Positions 24,261 through 36,340 of a stretch of 64,000 nt of DNA are shown here, piece by piece; within the stretch, counting starts at the first letter, position 1, and each line of letters begins with the position of its first letter. The position numbers and the translations under genes are program-made. Source of the stretch: Uranotaenia lowii (lineage: Eukaryota > Arthropoda > Insecta > Diptera > Culicidae). The stretch covers positions 434,473,228 through 434,537,227 of the forward strand of contig NC_073692.1 of the NCBI RefSeq assembly GCF_029784155.1, given 5' to 3'. The notes under the pieces are model-generated. The model saw nothing but the letters and a program-made list of their open reading frames with translations, ran no database searches and was not told the origin of the DNA.

Positions 24261-25526
24261 CTTGAAAAGTGTGTAAAGTTCCGATGACCGTTTTTAATCA
24301 ATTTTATGTCTTTTGGTTGAGCCACCAGATGTCTCCAAGGACACCAGAGAGAACTGTCAAGAAGAAAATGAATTATCAAGAATCAATTATAAATAGGTCG
24401 TTTCAAGCAAATTGATGTTGACCATTACACATTTATGAATTGCGTTATCAAAATATTACGCTTAAAGCTGTTTTCCGAATTGCTTCAAACGAGCATGAAG
24501 CACTTAATACAAACAGATATGATGCAGGAAAATGCCCGCTCAGAGTAGCCTGGCATCTGTATTTCTTTGTTGGATTGTTATTTTAAACTCAACTGAATAA
24601 AAACTGGTTCGTCTGTCTTGTTCGAAGTTGATGGTTAGTCTCTTTAGTTAAAAAAATTAAGGTAAAATAAATCAGATGAATTTACCTTGTTGTGAATATA
24701 TTGAAAATGTCAATTGTTCTACGATGTCAGTTTATTGATTTTTGAGATCATATATAACTGCGCTCTTCCAAGAATCAGGTACTTTTAAAGTTGATTCAGC
24801 TTGTTTAAATGATAGCATTTAAAATTTTGCATACGTTTCTGGAATTTTATAATTCAAGCTTGTACATCTGTCATTTCGTCAGGCTCTCTAGTGACAACAT
24901 TATGATGATGCTAATTTTCTCAACTGAAATTTATTCGAAACTCATATAATTATAAAGAGCAATTCATCTAATTGTATTTAAATTTATTTATTAATGAGTT
25001 CAAATACCATTTCACCCTCTCTAAAAATTCTTACTTTCAAAAATGCTATCTAGATACAGTGCCATCTATTGTGCCGTTCAAAAGTTACAAATCAAGCAAT
25101 AGATGTTTTTCGTCACTTTTTAACGACTTCTTCAAAATAGAACACTGGAAATTTTACACAAGTTTCTGAATATTTTTTGTTCGAGCTTGTACATCTGTTC
25201 ATCTGTGCTTTAACAGATACTACTTGAACAATTTGGTAGCCCTGGACATGTTTACGCTGTATTTGCTGGATCAACCGAGACACAGGTGGCAGCTAATAGC
25301 TATGACCACACCGACGCTCTAGACGTTTGTTCGGAATTACTCCTTGTTCAGTGTTACCCCACGCAACTCTGCCTAAACATGAGATAAAAGTATTAAAATA
25401 GTCTTAAATACGTGTTTAAAGCATCTTTATCTTTTATTTCAGCGAATAGAAATTATATGATCTTTTTCCGAATAATCATGTCACACAAATAATAAATATT
25501 AAAAGCATGACGTTTCTACTACACTT
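24261..25526. other. Unassigned AT-rich DNA with weak direct repeat
   Basis: A degenerate direct repeat ending in AAGCTTGTACATCTGT / GAGCTTGTACATCTGT occurs at about 24822-24873 and 25146-25200. No coding region was recognised. Confidence 0.4.
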
Positions 25527-26497
25527 TCATAATGCACTATTTGAATGCAACCAAGCATCAGTGATGTTTGCTTCATTCTCGTCATTTACTTCGCTTGCAT
25601 TATCCGTAGAAGTATTTTCCCAGCGCTCACTGAAGTCGCATTCAAAGACGTGTTTCATGTAAGGATCCATGAAAGCGTCCACTATTCTATGGGCACCTGG
25701 AGATCCACAGTCACCAATATTGTTGCGCAGACATTCTCGTTCAATTTCGTGCTTATGGCATTCATTGCCAGAAACTGCTTTTGAACTGGAAACACTGCAG
25801 TTATCGTATACACTCCACACTGTTTTGACGCATGGCACGAAATTCGGTTTTAAAATTTCTAAAATATTGATGAAAAATCAGCATGGTATTTTTATGTATA
25901 TTTTTTTCGAGTATTATATTACCATCAATTATGGGTTCATCACCACAGACAAGATTGTACAAACTGTCTACCATTTCGTTCATTGCTCGTTTAGCTATTT
26001 CAGCTTCATCTCCGACGAAGCACATTGACAATCCCTCAATAATGCCATCCAAACATACACGACTTGAATTCAATGCTGGGCAGAGTCTAAATAAAATAGA
26101 AATTTAATTGCAGTAGATAATGTCAGGTCAATAAGAACATTGAAGTTTCACGTACGGTTCCATCAGTTCGCTCACGGGGGTGTCGGAATCCAATGACATT
26201 TCAGCTGAATTGAACTTTTTCTCCAAGCACGGGGTGAGATCCTCGAGCGAGGCATGATATTTCCGATAGCCGGCGTCGGAACCGGACGCCTGGATGCAAA
26301 ATTGTTGAACTACTTTATTATATTTTTAGATGGTCACCCATTCTCCGATTTTCTCCTCATCAATTGCAATGGGGTTGGCTGAGGTCACTTTTTAAACATG
26401 GAAAACACTACAAGAAGTATTAATACAATAACGGTAACTAAGGTAACTTACAGCCCAAGACAAAAACAAATAAGAAAACAATCTTTGATGTGATCAT
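25527..26497 (-). pseudogene. DUF1397-type secreted 12-Cys protein gene with in-frame stop (copy A)
   Basis: Four exons on the minus strand: 26497-26452 (signal peptide MITSKIVFLFVFVLGL), 26387-26156, 26086-25923 and 25858-25527. All introns are GT-AG, with phases 1, 2 and 1 as in the sister genes. The exons would join to 258 codons including the stop, with the 12 conserved cysteines (FCIQAS, PCLEKK, LCPAL, VCLDG, MCFVG, VCGD, PCVK, NCSV, ECHK, ECLR, DCGSP, ECDF) and several N-glycosylation sequons. However, codon TAA at 26328-26326 interrupts exon 2, 20 codons after the splice, before the first conserved Cys. The spacing resembles insect 27-kDa hemolymph glycoproteins, presumed secreted to hemolymph, of unknown function. 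Either a pseudogene or rescued by an unseen alternative exon. Confidence 0.65.
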
Positions 26498-26588
26498 TTC
26501 CGAAACAACTTTTCACTAGATACTTTGAATAAGTTTCACTTTTCACAACTGCTTACTAAAGACTGTGCAAGGGAATAAGGCGAAAGCG

Positions 26589-26595
26589 TTTTATA
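26589..26595 (-). promoter_or_regulatory. TATA box of copy A gene
   Basis: TATAAAA on the minus strand, about 90 bp upstream of the ATG. A CAGT initiator-like motif lies about 30 bp downstream. The same arrangement is duplicated upstream of copy B (29562-29556). Confidence 0.5.
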
Positions 26596-26933
26596 ACAAT
26601 CTAACATTAAAAAAAACATGTTTTATATTTATTGTTTATAACGAAATGTTCGGAGTAAATTTTGCAAGAATGCAGATGAGCGAAATTTCGTATTAATCAA
26701 GCTTTTCTCGATTATTCTGATTCTGATCGTTATCAGTTGATATGATGTGTTGTTACATTTTATTCCATTGCCGATCGTTAACTTCTCTCAATAGTTGGTT
26801 GTAACAAATTTAAAACCAAGGTTCTATATTCAAGTTTCCTTTGAGATTGAAATGAAGAACAATTTCAATCATTTTGTGTGGAGTTCGGCAACCTGCGACT
26901 GGCAAGCGGCAACATCTTTTTCATTCTGAACTA

Positions 26934-27889
26934 AATGACAAAAATGACAAAAATGACAAAAATGACAAAAATGACAAAAATGACAAAAATGACAAAAATG
27001 ACAAAAATGACAAAAATGACAAAAATGACAAAAATGACAAAAATGACAAAAATGACAAAAATGACAAAAATGACAAAAATGACAAAAATGACAAAAATGA
27101 CAAAAATGACAAAAATGACAAAAATGACAAAAATGACAAAAATGACAAAAATGACAAAAATGACAAAAATGACAAAAATGACAAAAATGACAAAAATGAC
27201 AAAAATGACAAAAATGACAAAAATGACAAAAATGACAAAAATGACAAAAATGACAAAAATGACAAAAATGACAAAAATGACAAAAATGACAAAAATGACA
27301 AAAATGACAAAAATGACAAAAATGACAAAAATGACAAAAATGACAAAAATGACAAAAATGACAAAAATGACAAAAATGACAAAAATGACAAAAATGACAA
27401 AAATGACAAAAATTACAAAAATTACAAAAATGACAAAAATGACAAAAATGACAAAAATGACAAAAATGACAAAAATGACAAAAATGACAAAAATTACAAA
27501 AATTACAAAAATGACAAAAATGACAAAAATGACAAAAATGACAAAAATGACAAAAATGACAAAAATGACAAAAATGACAAAAATGACAAAAATGACAAAA
27601 ATGACAAAAATGACAAAAATGACAAAAATGACAAAAATGACAAAAATGACAAAAATGACAGAAAATGACAAAAATGACAAAAATGACAAAAATGACAAAA
27701 ATGACAAAAATGACAAAAATGACAAAAATGACAAAAATGACAAAAATGACAAAAATGACAAAAATGACAAAAATGACAAAAATGACAAAAATGACAAAAA
27801 TGACAAAAATGACAAAAATGACAAAAATGACAAAAATGACAAAAATGACAAAAATGACAAAAATGACAAAAATGACAAAAATGACAAAA
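26934..27889. repeat. 9-bp satellite array A, unit TGACAAAAA, about 106 copies
   Basis: Almost perfect 9-bp periodicity. The only length variant noticed is one 10-bp unit near 27660. Two small islands of the TTACAAAAA variant lie about 81 bp apart, near 27412 and 27491, pointing to an internal duplication of nine units. The in-frame translations (NDK, MTK, CHF, FLS repeats) are artefacts of the period. Confidence 0.97.
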
Positions 27890-28797
27890 ATGGCAGTACA
27901 TCAAGGATCAACGGAAGGAATCCGGCTTACCATCACACATGTTCCTGGAAGATACGTCGGCGAATTCGGACCGTGAAATCTGTGATGTCTTTGCACAGAA
28001 ATTCCGTAGTATTTTCGACTCTGGCTCAATATCCTCGGAGCAGTTAAATAGTGCAACAAGCAACGTCCCTCATTTGAGCACTTCATTTGATAATTTTGCA
28101 GTCGACGAAGATACCATCTTGAAGGCTTCCGTGAAGCTGAAACATAGCTATTCTGCAGGACCGGACGGTATACCAGCCACTTTTTTGAAGCGCTGCATAT
28201 GCTAACACCTATAAAACGAATCTTCCAAGCATCGCTCAACACGTCTACGTTCCCCTTTATATGGAAAGAAGCCTACATGTTTCCGGTCTACAAGAAAGGC
28301 GACAGGAGGGATGTCAACAACTACCGCGGTATTTCTGCCTTATGCGCTATTGCCAAGTTATTTGAGCTGGTTGTTTTAGACCCTATCTTCTCGTACTGCA
28401 AACCATATTTTTCTAATGATCAACATGGCTTTATGCCTAAGCGCTCTACGACCACAAACCTGCTGGCGTTTACGTCTAAGGTGCAAGACAGTTTTGCTTC
28501 AGGATTCCAAACAGACGTCATCTACACCGACCTGTCAGCCGCGTTCGACAAAGTGAACCATGAAATTGCTATCGCCAAACTCGATCGCATTGGTTTTTGT
28601 GGGTCTCTACTGGAATGGTTTCGCAGCTACCTGGTAGGTCGGAAACTTACTGTCCGAACGGGAGAATCCTTCTCCAACCAGTTTTTCGCCACCTCTGGAG
28701 TGCCTCAAGGGAGCCATTTAGGACCAATACTGTTCTTGATTTATTTCAATGACGTGCTGTTACTCCTCGATGGACCAAAATTAGCTTACGCAGACGA
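27890..28797 (+). pseudogene. Non-LTR retrotransposon RT fragment, truncated at active site (unit A)
   Basis: Begins in the linker before the RT (KDQRKESGLPS, then MFLEDTSANSDREICDVF at 27939). After a -1-type frameshift near 28200 it continues through NNYRGISALCAIAKLFE, NDQHGFMPKRSTTTNLL, TDLSAAFDKVNHE and SGVPQGSHLGPILFLIYF to LAYAD. There the sequence jumps to the neighbouring gene copy before the second catalytic Asp. No RNase H is seen. The clade is uncertain (Jockey/CR1-like group). Broken at both ends and frameshifted. Confidence 0.85.
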
Positions 28798-29464
28798 ATG
28801 GTACGAAATTTGGTTTTAAAATTTCTAAAATATTGATAACAAAACAGCATTGTATTTTTATAGTTTGTTTTTTCGAGAATTATATTACCATCAATTATGG
28901 GTTCATCACCACAGACAAGATTGTACAAACTGTCTACCATTTCGTTCATTGCTCGTTTAGCTATTTCAGCTTCATCTCCGACAAAGCACATTGACAATCC
29001 CTCAATAATGCCATCCAAACATACACGACTTGAATTCAATGCTGGGCAGAGTCTAAATAAAATAGAAATTTAATTGCAGTAGATAATGTCAGGTCAATAA
29101 GAACATTGAAGTTTCACGTACGGTTCCATCAGTTCGCTCACGGGGGTGTCGGAATCCAATGACATTTCAGCTGAATTGAACTTTTTCTCCAAGCACGGGG
29201 TGAGATCCTCGAGCGAGGCATGATATTTCCGATAGCCGGCGTCGGAACCGGACGCCTGGATGCAAAATTGTTGAACTACTTTATTATATTTTTAGATGGT
29301 CACCCATTCTCCGATTTTCTCCTCATCAATTGCAATGGGGTTGGCTGAGGTCACTTTTTAAACATGGAAAACACTACAAGAAGTATTAATACAATAACGG
29401 TAACTAAGGTAACTTACAGCCCAAGACAAAAACAAATAAGGAAAACAATCTTTGATGTGATCAT
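28797..29464 (-). pseudogene. Truncated DUF1397-type gene (copy B)
   Basis: Duplicate of the minus-strand gene: exon 1 29464-29418, exon 2 29353-29122, exon 3 29052-28889, and only about 27 nt of exon 4 (28824-28798) before the duplication junction. Exon 1 is 47 nt instead of 46 because of an extra base in the signal-peptide codons, which shifts the frame. Exon 2 carries the same premature TAA as copy A, so that stop predates the duplication. Five of the 12 cysteines expected for the family are lost with exon 4 and there is no proper stop. Nonfunctional. Confidence 0.85.
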
Positions 29465-32400
29465 TTCCGAAACAACTTGTCACTAGATACTTTTGAATAA
29501 GTTTCACTTTTCACAACTGCTTACTAAAGACTGTGCAAGGAATAAGGCGAAAGCGTTTTATAACAATCTAACATTAAAAAAAACATGTTTTATATTTATT
29601 GTTTATAACGAAATGTTCGGAGTAAATTTTGCAAGAATGCAGATGAGCGAAATTTCGTATTAATCAAGCTTTTCTCGATTATTCTGATTCTGATCGTTAT
29701 CAGTTGATATGATGTGTTGTTACATTTTATTCCATTGCCGATCGTTAACTTCTCTCAATAGTTGGTTGTAACAAATTTAAAACCAAGGTTCTATATTCAA
29801 GTTTCCTTTGAGATTGAAATGAAGAACAATTTCAATCATTTTGTGTGGAGTTCGGCAACCTGCGACTGGCAAGCGGCAACATCTTTTTCATTCTGAACTA
29901 AATGACAAAAATGACAAAAATGACAAAAATGACAAAAATGACAAAAATGACAAAAATGACAAAAATGACAAAAATGACAAAAATGACAAAAATGACAAAA
30001 ATGACAAAAATGACAAAATGACAAATGACAAAAATGACAAAAATGACAAAAATGACAAAAATGACAAAAATGACAAAAAATGACAAAATGACAAAAATGA
30101 CAAAAATGACAAAAATGACAAAAATGACAAAAATGACAAAAATGACAAAAATGACAAAAATGACAAAAATGACAAAAATGACAAAAATGACAAAAATGAC
30201 AAAAATGACAAAAATGACAAAAATGACAAAAATGACAAAATGACAAAAATGACAAAAATGACAAAAATGACAAAACAAATGACAAAAATGACAAAAATGA
30301 CAAAAATGACAAAAATGACAAAACTGACAAAAATGACAAAAATGACAAAAATGACAAAAATGACAAAAATGGACAAAAATGACAAAAATGACAAAAATGA
30401 CAAAAATGACAAAAATGACAAAAATGACAAAAATGACAAAAATGACAAAAATGACAAAAATGACAAAAATGACAAAAATGACAAAAATGACAAAAATGAC
30501 AAAAATGACAAAAATGACAAAAATGACAAAATGACAAAAATGACAAAAATGACAAAAATGACAAAAAATGACAAAAATGACAAAAATGATAAAAATGACA
30601 AAAATGACAAAAATGACAAAATGACAAAAATGACAAAAATGACAAAAATGACAAAAATGACAAAAATGACAAAAATGACAAAAATGACAAAAATGACAAA
30701 AATGACAAAAATGACAAAATGACAAAATGACAAAAATGACAAAAATGACAAAAATGACAAAAATGACAAAATGACAAAAATGACAAAAATGACAAAAAAT
30801 GACAAAAATGACAAAAATGACAAAAATGACAAAAATGACAAAAATGACAAAAATGACAAAAATGACAAAAATGACAAAATGACAAAAATGACAAAAATGA
30901 CAAAAATGACAAAAATGACAAAAATGACAAAAATGACAAAAATGACAAAAATGACAAAATGACAAAAATGACAAAAATGACAAAAATGACAAAAATGACA
31001 AAAATGACAAAAATGACAAAAATGACAAAAATGACAAAAATGACAAAATGACAAAAATGACAAAAATGACAAAAATGACAAAAATGACAAAAATGACAAA
31101 AATGACAAAAATGACAAAATGACAAAAATGACAAAATGACAAAAATGACAAAAATGACAAAAATGACAAAAATGACAAAAATGACAAAAATGACAAAATG
31201 ACAAAAATGACAAAAATGACAAAATGACAAAATGACAAAAATGACAAAATGACAAAAATGACAAAAATGACAAAAATGACAAAAATGACAAAAATGACAA
31301 AAATGACAAAAATGACAAAAATGACAAAATGACAAAAAATGACAAAAATGACAAAATGACAAAAAATGACAAAATGACAAAAATGACAAAAATGACAAAA
31401 ATGACAAAAATGACAAAAATGACAAAATGACAAAAATGACAAAAATGACAAAAATGACAAAATGACAAAATGACAAAAATGACAAAAATGACAAAAATGA
31501 CAAAAATGACAAAAATGACAAAATGACAAAAATGACAAAAATGACAAAAATGACAAAAATGACAAAAATGACAAAAATGACAAAAATGACAAAAATGACA
31601 AAAATGACAAAAAATGACAAAAATGACAAAAATGACAAAAATGACAAAAATGACAAAAATGACAAAAATGACAAAAATGACAAAAATGACAAAAATGACA
31701 AAAATGACAAAAATGACAAAAATGACAAAAATGGCAGTACATCAAGGATCAACGGAAGGAATCCGGCTTACCATCACACATGTTCCTGGAAGATACGTCG
31801 GCGAATTCGGACCGTGAAATCTGTGATGTCTTTGTACAGAAATTCCGTAGTATTTTCGACTCTGGCTCAATATCCTCGGAGCAGTTAAATAGTGCAACAA
31901 GCAACGTCCCTCATTTGAGCACTTCATTTGATAATTTTGCAGTCGACGAAGATACCATCTTGAAGGCTTCCGTGAAGCTGAAACATAGCTATTCTGCAGG
32001 ACCGGACGGTATACCAGCCACTTTTTTGAAGCGCTGCATATGCTAACACCTATAAAACGAATCTTCCAAGCATCGCTCAACACGTCTACGTTCCCCTTTA
32101 TATGGAAAGAAGCCTACATGTTTCCGGTCTACAAGAAAGGCGACAGGAGGGATGTCAACAACTACCGCGGTATTTCTGCCTTATGCGCTATTGCCAAGTT
32201 ATTTGAGCTGGTTGTTTTAGACCCTATCTTCTCGTACTGCAAACCATATTTTTCTAATGATCAACATGGCTTTATGCCTAAGCGCTCTACGACCACAAAC
32301 CTGCTGGCGTTTACGTCTAAGGTGCAAGACAGTTTTGCTTCAGGATTCCAAACAGACGTCATCTACACCGACCTGTCAGCCGCGTTCGACAAAGTGAACC

Positions 32401-32638
32401 ATGAAATTGCTATCGCCAAACTCGATCGCATTGGTTTTTGTGGGTCTCTACTGGAATGGTTTCGCAGCTACCTGGTAGGTCGGAAACTTACTGTCCGAAC
32501 GGGAGAATCCTTCTCCAACCAGTTTTTCGCCACCTCTGGAGTGCCTCAAGGGAGCCATTTAGGACCAATACTGTTCTTGATTTATTTCAATGACGTGCTG
32601 TTACTCCTCGATGGACCAAAATTAGCTTACGCAGACGA
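28798..32638. repeat. Tandem segmental duplication, unit B (3.84 kb)
   Basis: Second unit of the duplication. It differs from unit A mainly in a satellite array that is about 870 bp longer and irregular. It runs without a break into the remainder of the retroelement (to 33545), so B keeps the original right flank and A the original left flank. Confidence 0.9.
29902..31730. repeat. 9-bp satellite array B, about 205 units, irregular
   Basis: Same TGACAAAAA unit as array A but nearly twice as long. It has dozens of 8-bp (TGACAAAA) and several 10-bp units and a few point variants. The irregular units are spread through the array rather than confined to its edges. Confidence 0.97.
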
Positions 32639-33545
32639 CCTGAAGTTGTTTCATCCCATCTCCGGCCCTGACGATGCCAAGTTCCTGCAGGACCAGTTCA
32701 ACCTCTTCGCCTCCTGGTGCGATGTCAATTGCCTTTGAATCGTAGTAAATGCGCAGCAATTTCTTTTTCCCGTAAGCGGCTTCCATCAAATGCAGCGTAT
32801 TTTCTCGGCGGCGAGGCTATTGCTCGAGTTGAGCACGTGAAAGATCTTGGTGTCATTCTTGACAGACGGATGGATTTCAAGATTCACACCAATTACATCG
32901 TCGATAAAGCTTCTAGAAGCCTAGGTCTATTGTTTCGCATGGCGAAAGACTTCAAAGATATTTACTGCTTGAAGAGTCTTTATTGCAGTTTGGTTCGTTC
33001 GATCCTCGAATACGCCTCTGCTATCTGGTGCCCTTATTACCAAAACGGCTCTGAGCGTATTGAGGCTATCCAACGGCGCTTTATGAGATTCGCCCTTCGT
33101 CACCTGAGCTGGCAAGACCCGTTCCGACTTCCCAGCTACGAGAGCCGCTGTCGTTTAATCGACATCGACACGCTGCAAGCCCGCTGGACCGCCGCACGAG
33201 CCTCTGTCGTGGCTGATTTGCTTACATCCAGAACTGATTGTCCCGCACTGTTGGAAGGTCTTCAACTCAACATACGACCACGTGGTTTGAGAAATCGTGA
33301 TTTCCAGCTCTACGTCCCTCTTCGTTTGAATAATTATGGGGCTAACACAGCACTTATAGGTGTAATCAAGACATTCAACCGCTACTCCGAACATTTTGAT
33401 TTTGACGTTTCGAGGGATGCATTCCGAAGAAAAATCCTTAAAGCTTTAAGTTTTATGTAGACCATTGTATTTGTAGTGTCTTTAATTTTAATTTTTAATT
33501 TTATCATTAGGATCAATATGTGATCTGTTGATGTACAATAAATAA
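31731..33545 (+). pseudogene. Non-LTR retrotransposon, 5'-truncated, with complete 3' end (unit B)
   Basis: Same element as in unit A but extending through the RT. The frame at 31780-32046 is followed, after a frameshift, by 32040-32738 with TDLSAAFDKVNHE, SGVPQGSHLGP and the full LAYADDLKLF active site. After a second frameshift near 32730, 33460 closes a frame with VKDLGVILDRRMDF and the SILEYASAIWCPYYQ thumb-type motif. A noncoding tail ends in AATAAATAAATAAAT at about 33537-33552. No RNase H is present. The first frameshift is shared with unit A. Dead copy, apparently inserted within the 9-bp satellite, because satellite units also follow it at 33582. Confidence 0.85.
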
Positions 33546-33579
33546 ATAAATAAGATGGCGGGCGGCGCTTTCAGTTCGC

Positions 33580-33650
33580 AATGACAAAAATGACAAAAAT
33601 GACAAAATTGACAAAAATGACAAACAAATGACAAAAATGATTGAAATAAA
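33580..33650. repeat. Short remnant of the 9-bp satellite
   Basis: About seven ATGACAAAA-type units, some degenerate, follow the LINE tail after a 28-bp GC-rich stretch. They suggest that the LINE landed inside, or next to, a pre-existing array. Confidence 0.85.
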
Positions 33651-36069
33651 AATGTCACTGCATCAACTTTTGATATTATTCTAATCTATTAACCAAGTTT
33701 GCAAACTGTGCAAAATTTCTATCAATTGGACGTTTCGGCGCAGCTTCACGTCGAAAAAGGTAAGGTTACCGACCACTGTTTTTGGGATCTTCTCAAAGAT
33801 AAGAGATTCCAAGAATGTTTTGTTTTGTGTTTCATGAATTGAAAATTGGTCATGAGGTTTATACGATGACACTATCGCAATTTGTTTTCTAAAGAAACCC
33901 AAATTAATTGAAATAAAACACAGAACCTGTTGGACGAGAATTGGAAAATTAATTTTCTCACTAATTGTGAATTGAACTGGAAGGTTTCTGCTGATCAACA
34001 AAATAATACATATAAACTTCGGGGAAAACGCGTCGACACTTAATTTAAAGATACTTTATTCCGATAGTAATCATGCAATTATGAAGTCATGAATTTCGAG
34101 AGAGAAAAAATTCAGGTCATAAAGCCTTGTAGCAGTTGCAGTTTTTGGCTCATGTAGGATGCAGTCAAAAGGTAGATTGGAAGCGCACAGGTGAACGTGT
34201 ATGAGGGGCGAAAGGGTCAAATGTTCCGGTTGTTTGTGGGGCTGGCCGAATCCCAACGATGATGTTCATTTTCCAGCAACCACAGAACACGTACACTGGT
34301 TGGAGGCTGCTTTTTATCCCCCCGGGGCGAGGGAAAAGGCTGGTTTTTGGCTGTTAGGGTGGTTCAAGTGATTGTCCTTTTAATCGAGCTCCAACGTGAT
34401 CTACCACATTGAACCACCCTATTGTGTGTCCTATCGATGATTACACGCACCCACAGTCAGTGTGTGCAGTGTGTCATAGCGATAAATTAATTGATATTTT
34501 GGTTGAACTCACCCGGTTTTGTGTGTGTGTGTCCACTGTATTGAATGTATGTAACTATGTGGGAGCATATCGCTCTTGGCAGCCTCAGCATCCGAGCAGA
34601 GAAGGCTGCATTCGGCGATGACCCAAATCATATTATCGAGGCTGGGGGTTGAAAGACCTCATTATTATTATCGTTATATCGTACCAGCTTCTCAATTGCA
34701 ACTGGAGCGTGCGATTTTGGTTTGCCTGCAAATTTGGTTTGGGCTCAATTTCGATTGCATTTCACATGCTAATGACAGTGAAAATTAAGAGAAGATCATC
34801 AGGGTGCGTTCATGAAACAACCGCCGTAGTCGAGCAGTGGTTTTATTGAGCTAGGTAATATAACATTTTTGGCAAAAGTTGAACAAAAACCTACATTTTT
34901 TGGTTGTTTGTCGACGAACCGTTCCTAAAATAGCCATTATTCGAGAACCTTAGTAATAAAAAGCAACGTTCCCTCTAAAATAACAAGAAAATAAGAACTC
35001 AACTTGTAGCTTCCAATCATTAGTTCTCAAAACTAATACGCCATCAAGCAAAGGTTCAAACATTCCATCACGTTGACGGTGTAATAAAAGTCAAAATGCC
35101 GTTTACCGACACTTATGTGTACTTCATTCACACATCGGAAACCATTGTCGCCTCATAAATAATTGCTCGGGAGGGGTTATCCACTTCCCCAAGTTCTTCA
35201 TTCCACCGCTGCAAATTCCTTCTTACGCCGTGGAAACCTGGCTTAAGTGTGCAGTAAAATAACAACAAAACAGCAAACGACAACAGCCAGTAAACCATTA
35301 ACCCGAACCGAACCGAAAGTGCATCATCTGCCGCAAGTCAAGCCAAGACACCCATAACATAAACGAATGAGCGCCATCATTGCATTGGAGGCAGGGCAAG
35401 GGGCAAGATGAGACAACCAAACAGCCAAACAACAAACAATAAAAACACATTCGATTGAATGGTTTTTGTTTGACTCTCTGGCAACACCGCGATGAGCAGG
35501 GGTAATAATGTTTTGGGATGCCATTCCCGGACTGGAGTGATGATGATCCCTGCCTGGTAGAGATCATCAACATTGCTCCACGTCCACGAAGTTGAGGAAA
35601 AATGCAACATTCTGTTTATTTTGTGATGTAGCATCGTAAATTTTTGAGGAGTAGGCTTTGATTTGAACGCAAAGTATCCGTTTCTCATGAAAAATCTTTA
35701 AGAATTAAAGAAATTTGAGAGTTTCAGGACAACAATGTAGAAATTTGACAAAAAAATAAGTATTGAAAAAGCTGGACAATAAATTTGTGATTGATTCCGC
35801 AAGATTGAACGTGAGCTCTGACGGGATTTCGTCATTCTTCGTTTGTTTATCCGTGTCGTTTTGTTTTAAGCTAAGATAACTTTGATGACCGGGGTAACAT
35901 TGATAAACATGGAAGCTTTTCAGAAAATCATCAAACACTCAATCAACAATAAATATCTCAAAACTGTTTCAAAGTTCGAATAATTTATTTATGTACATCT
36001 TCATGTGATCTGATTTTTACCCATTCGAGAAGGCAGTTGAATTCGTAGTAGTAGTACTTCACTTTTTAA
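33651..36069. other. Unassigned DNA
   Basis: No gene recognised. It contains a small palindrome (listed separately), a GT-run near 34522-34532 and frames of up to 106 codons without domains. Confidence 0.4.
34355..34421. repeat. Small palindromic element, 67 bp
   Basis: TAGGGTGGTTCAA at the left is matched by its exact reverse complement at the right (34409-34421), around a 41-bp centre. It resembles a minimal MITE or two ends of a deleted element. A related AGGGTGGT terminus occurs at 57836. Confidence 0.6.
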
Positions 36070-36340
36070 TAACATTTGGTCTGGATTCGACCAGACCGAA
36101 CTGAACGCCATCATCATTTTTTCGAGTCGCTTGAGTTTAAGGTAAAAATATTGTCAACTATAGACGAAATCTGTAAAAATTAACGACCAGAATACAAAGT
36201 TTTTAATCCAAGAAACACATCCCAATGAATTATTTCATTTTTTTGGTCTTGTATAAGAATAACATGAGTTTCCAAATCTGCAGATTCAAAATTTTATAAT
36301 GGCGTTCAGTTCAATCTGGTCGAAGCCTGGCCATTTATGT
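36070..36340. mobile_element. MITE-like element with about 40-bp inverted ends
   Basis: Left TTCGACCAGACCGAACTGAA and right TTCAGTTCAATCTGGTCGAA are imperfect reverse complements, extending outward to a CATTTGGTCTGG-like end. The centre is AT-rich and noncoding. No target duplication is certain. Confidence 0.6.

Larger units (their letters stand above)
25832..28797. repeat. Tandem segmental duplication, unit A (2.97 kb)
   Basis: Unit A comprises the start of exon 4 through the promoter of the minus-strand gene, about 0.3 kb of spacer, a 9-bp satellite array, and the 5' part of a retroelement RT. It is repeated immediately to the right (28798-32638) in the same order and orientation with very few substitutions. 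The A-B junction fuses the RT at its active-site codons to exon 4 of the next gene copy. Confidence 0.9.

Noticed and set aside
26874..28047. Long open frames across the 9-bp array (NDK, MTK, FLS, CHF repeats)
   Set aside because: A period of 9 keeps frames open on both strands by arithmetic, with no start context, promoter or conserved domain.
29836..31752. Minus-strand frame of 638 codons
   Set aside because: Same artefact in the second array, switching between repeat readings at each 8- or 10-bp unit.
32927..33394. Minus-strand frames opposite the LINE RT
   Set aside because: Shadows of the RT coding strand.
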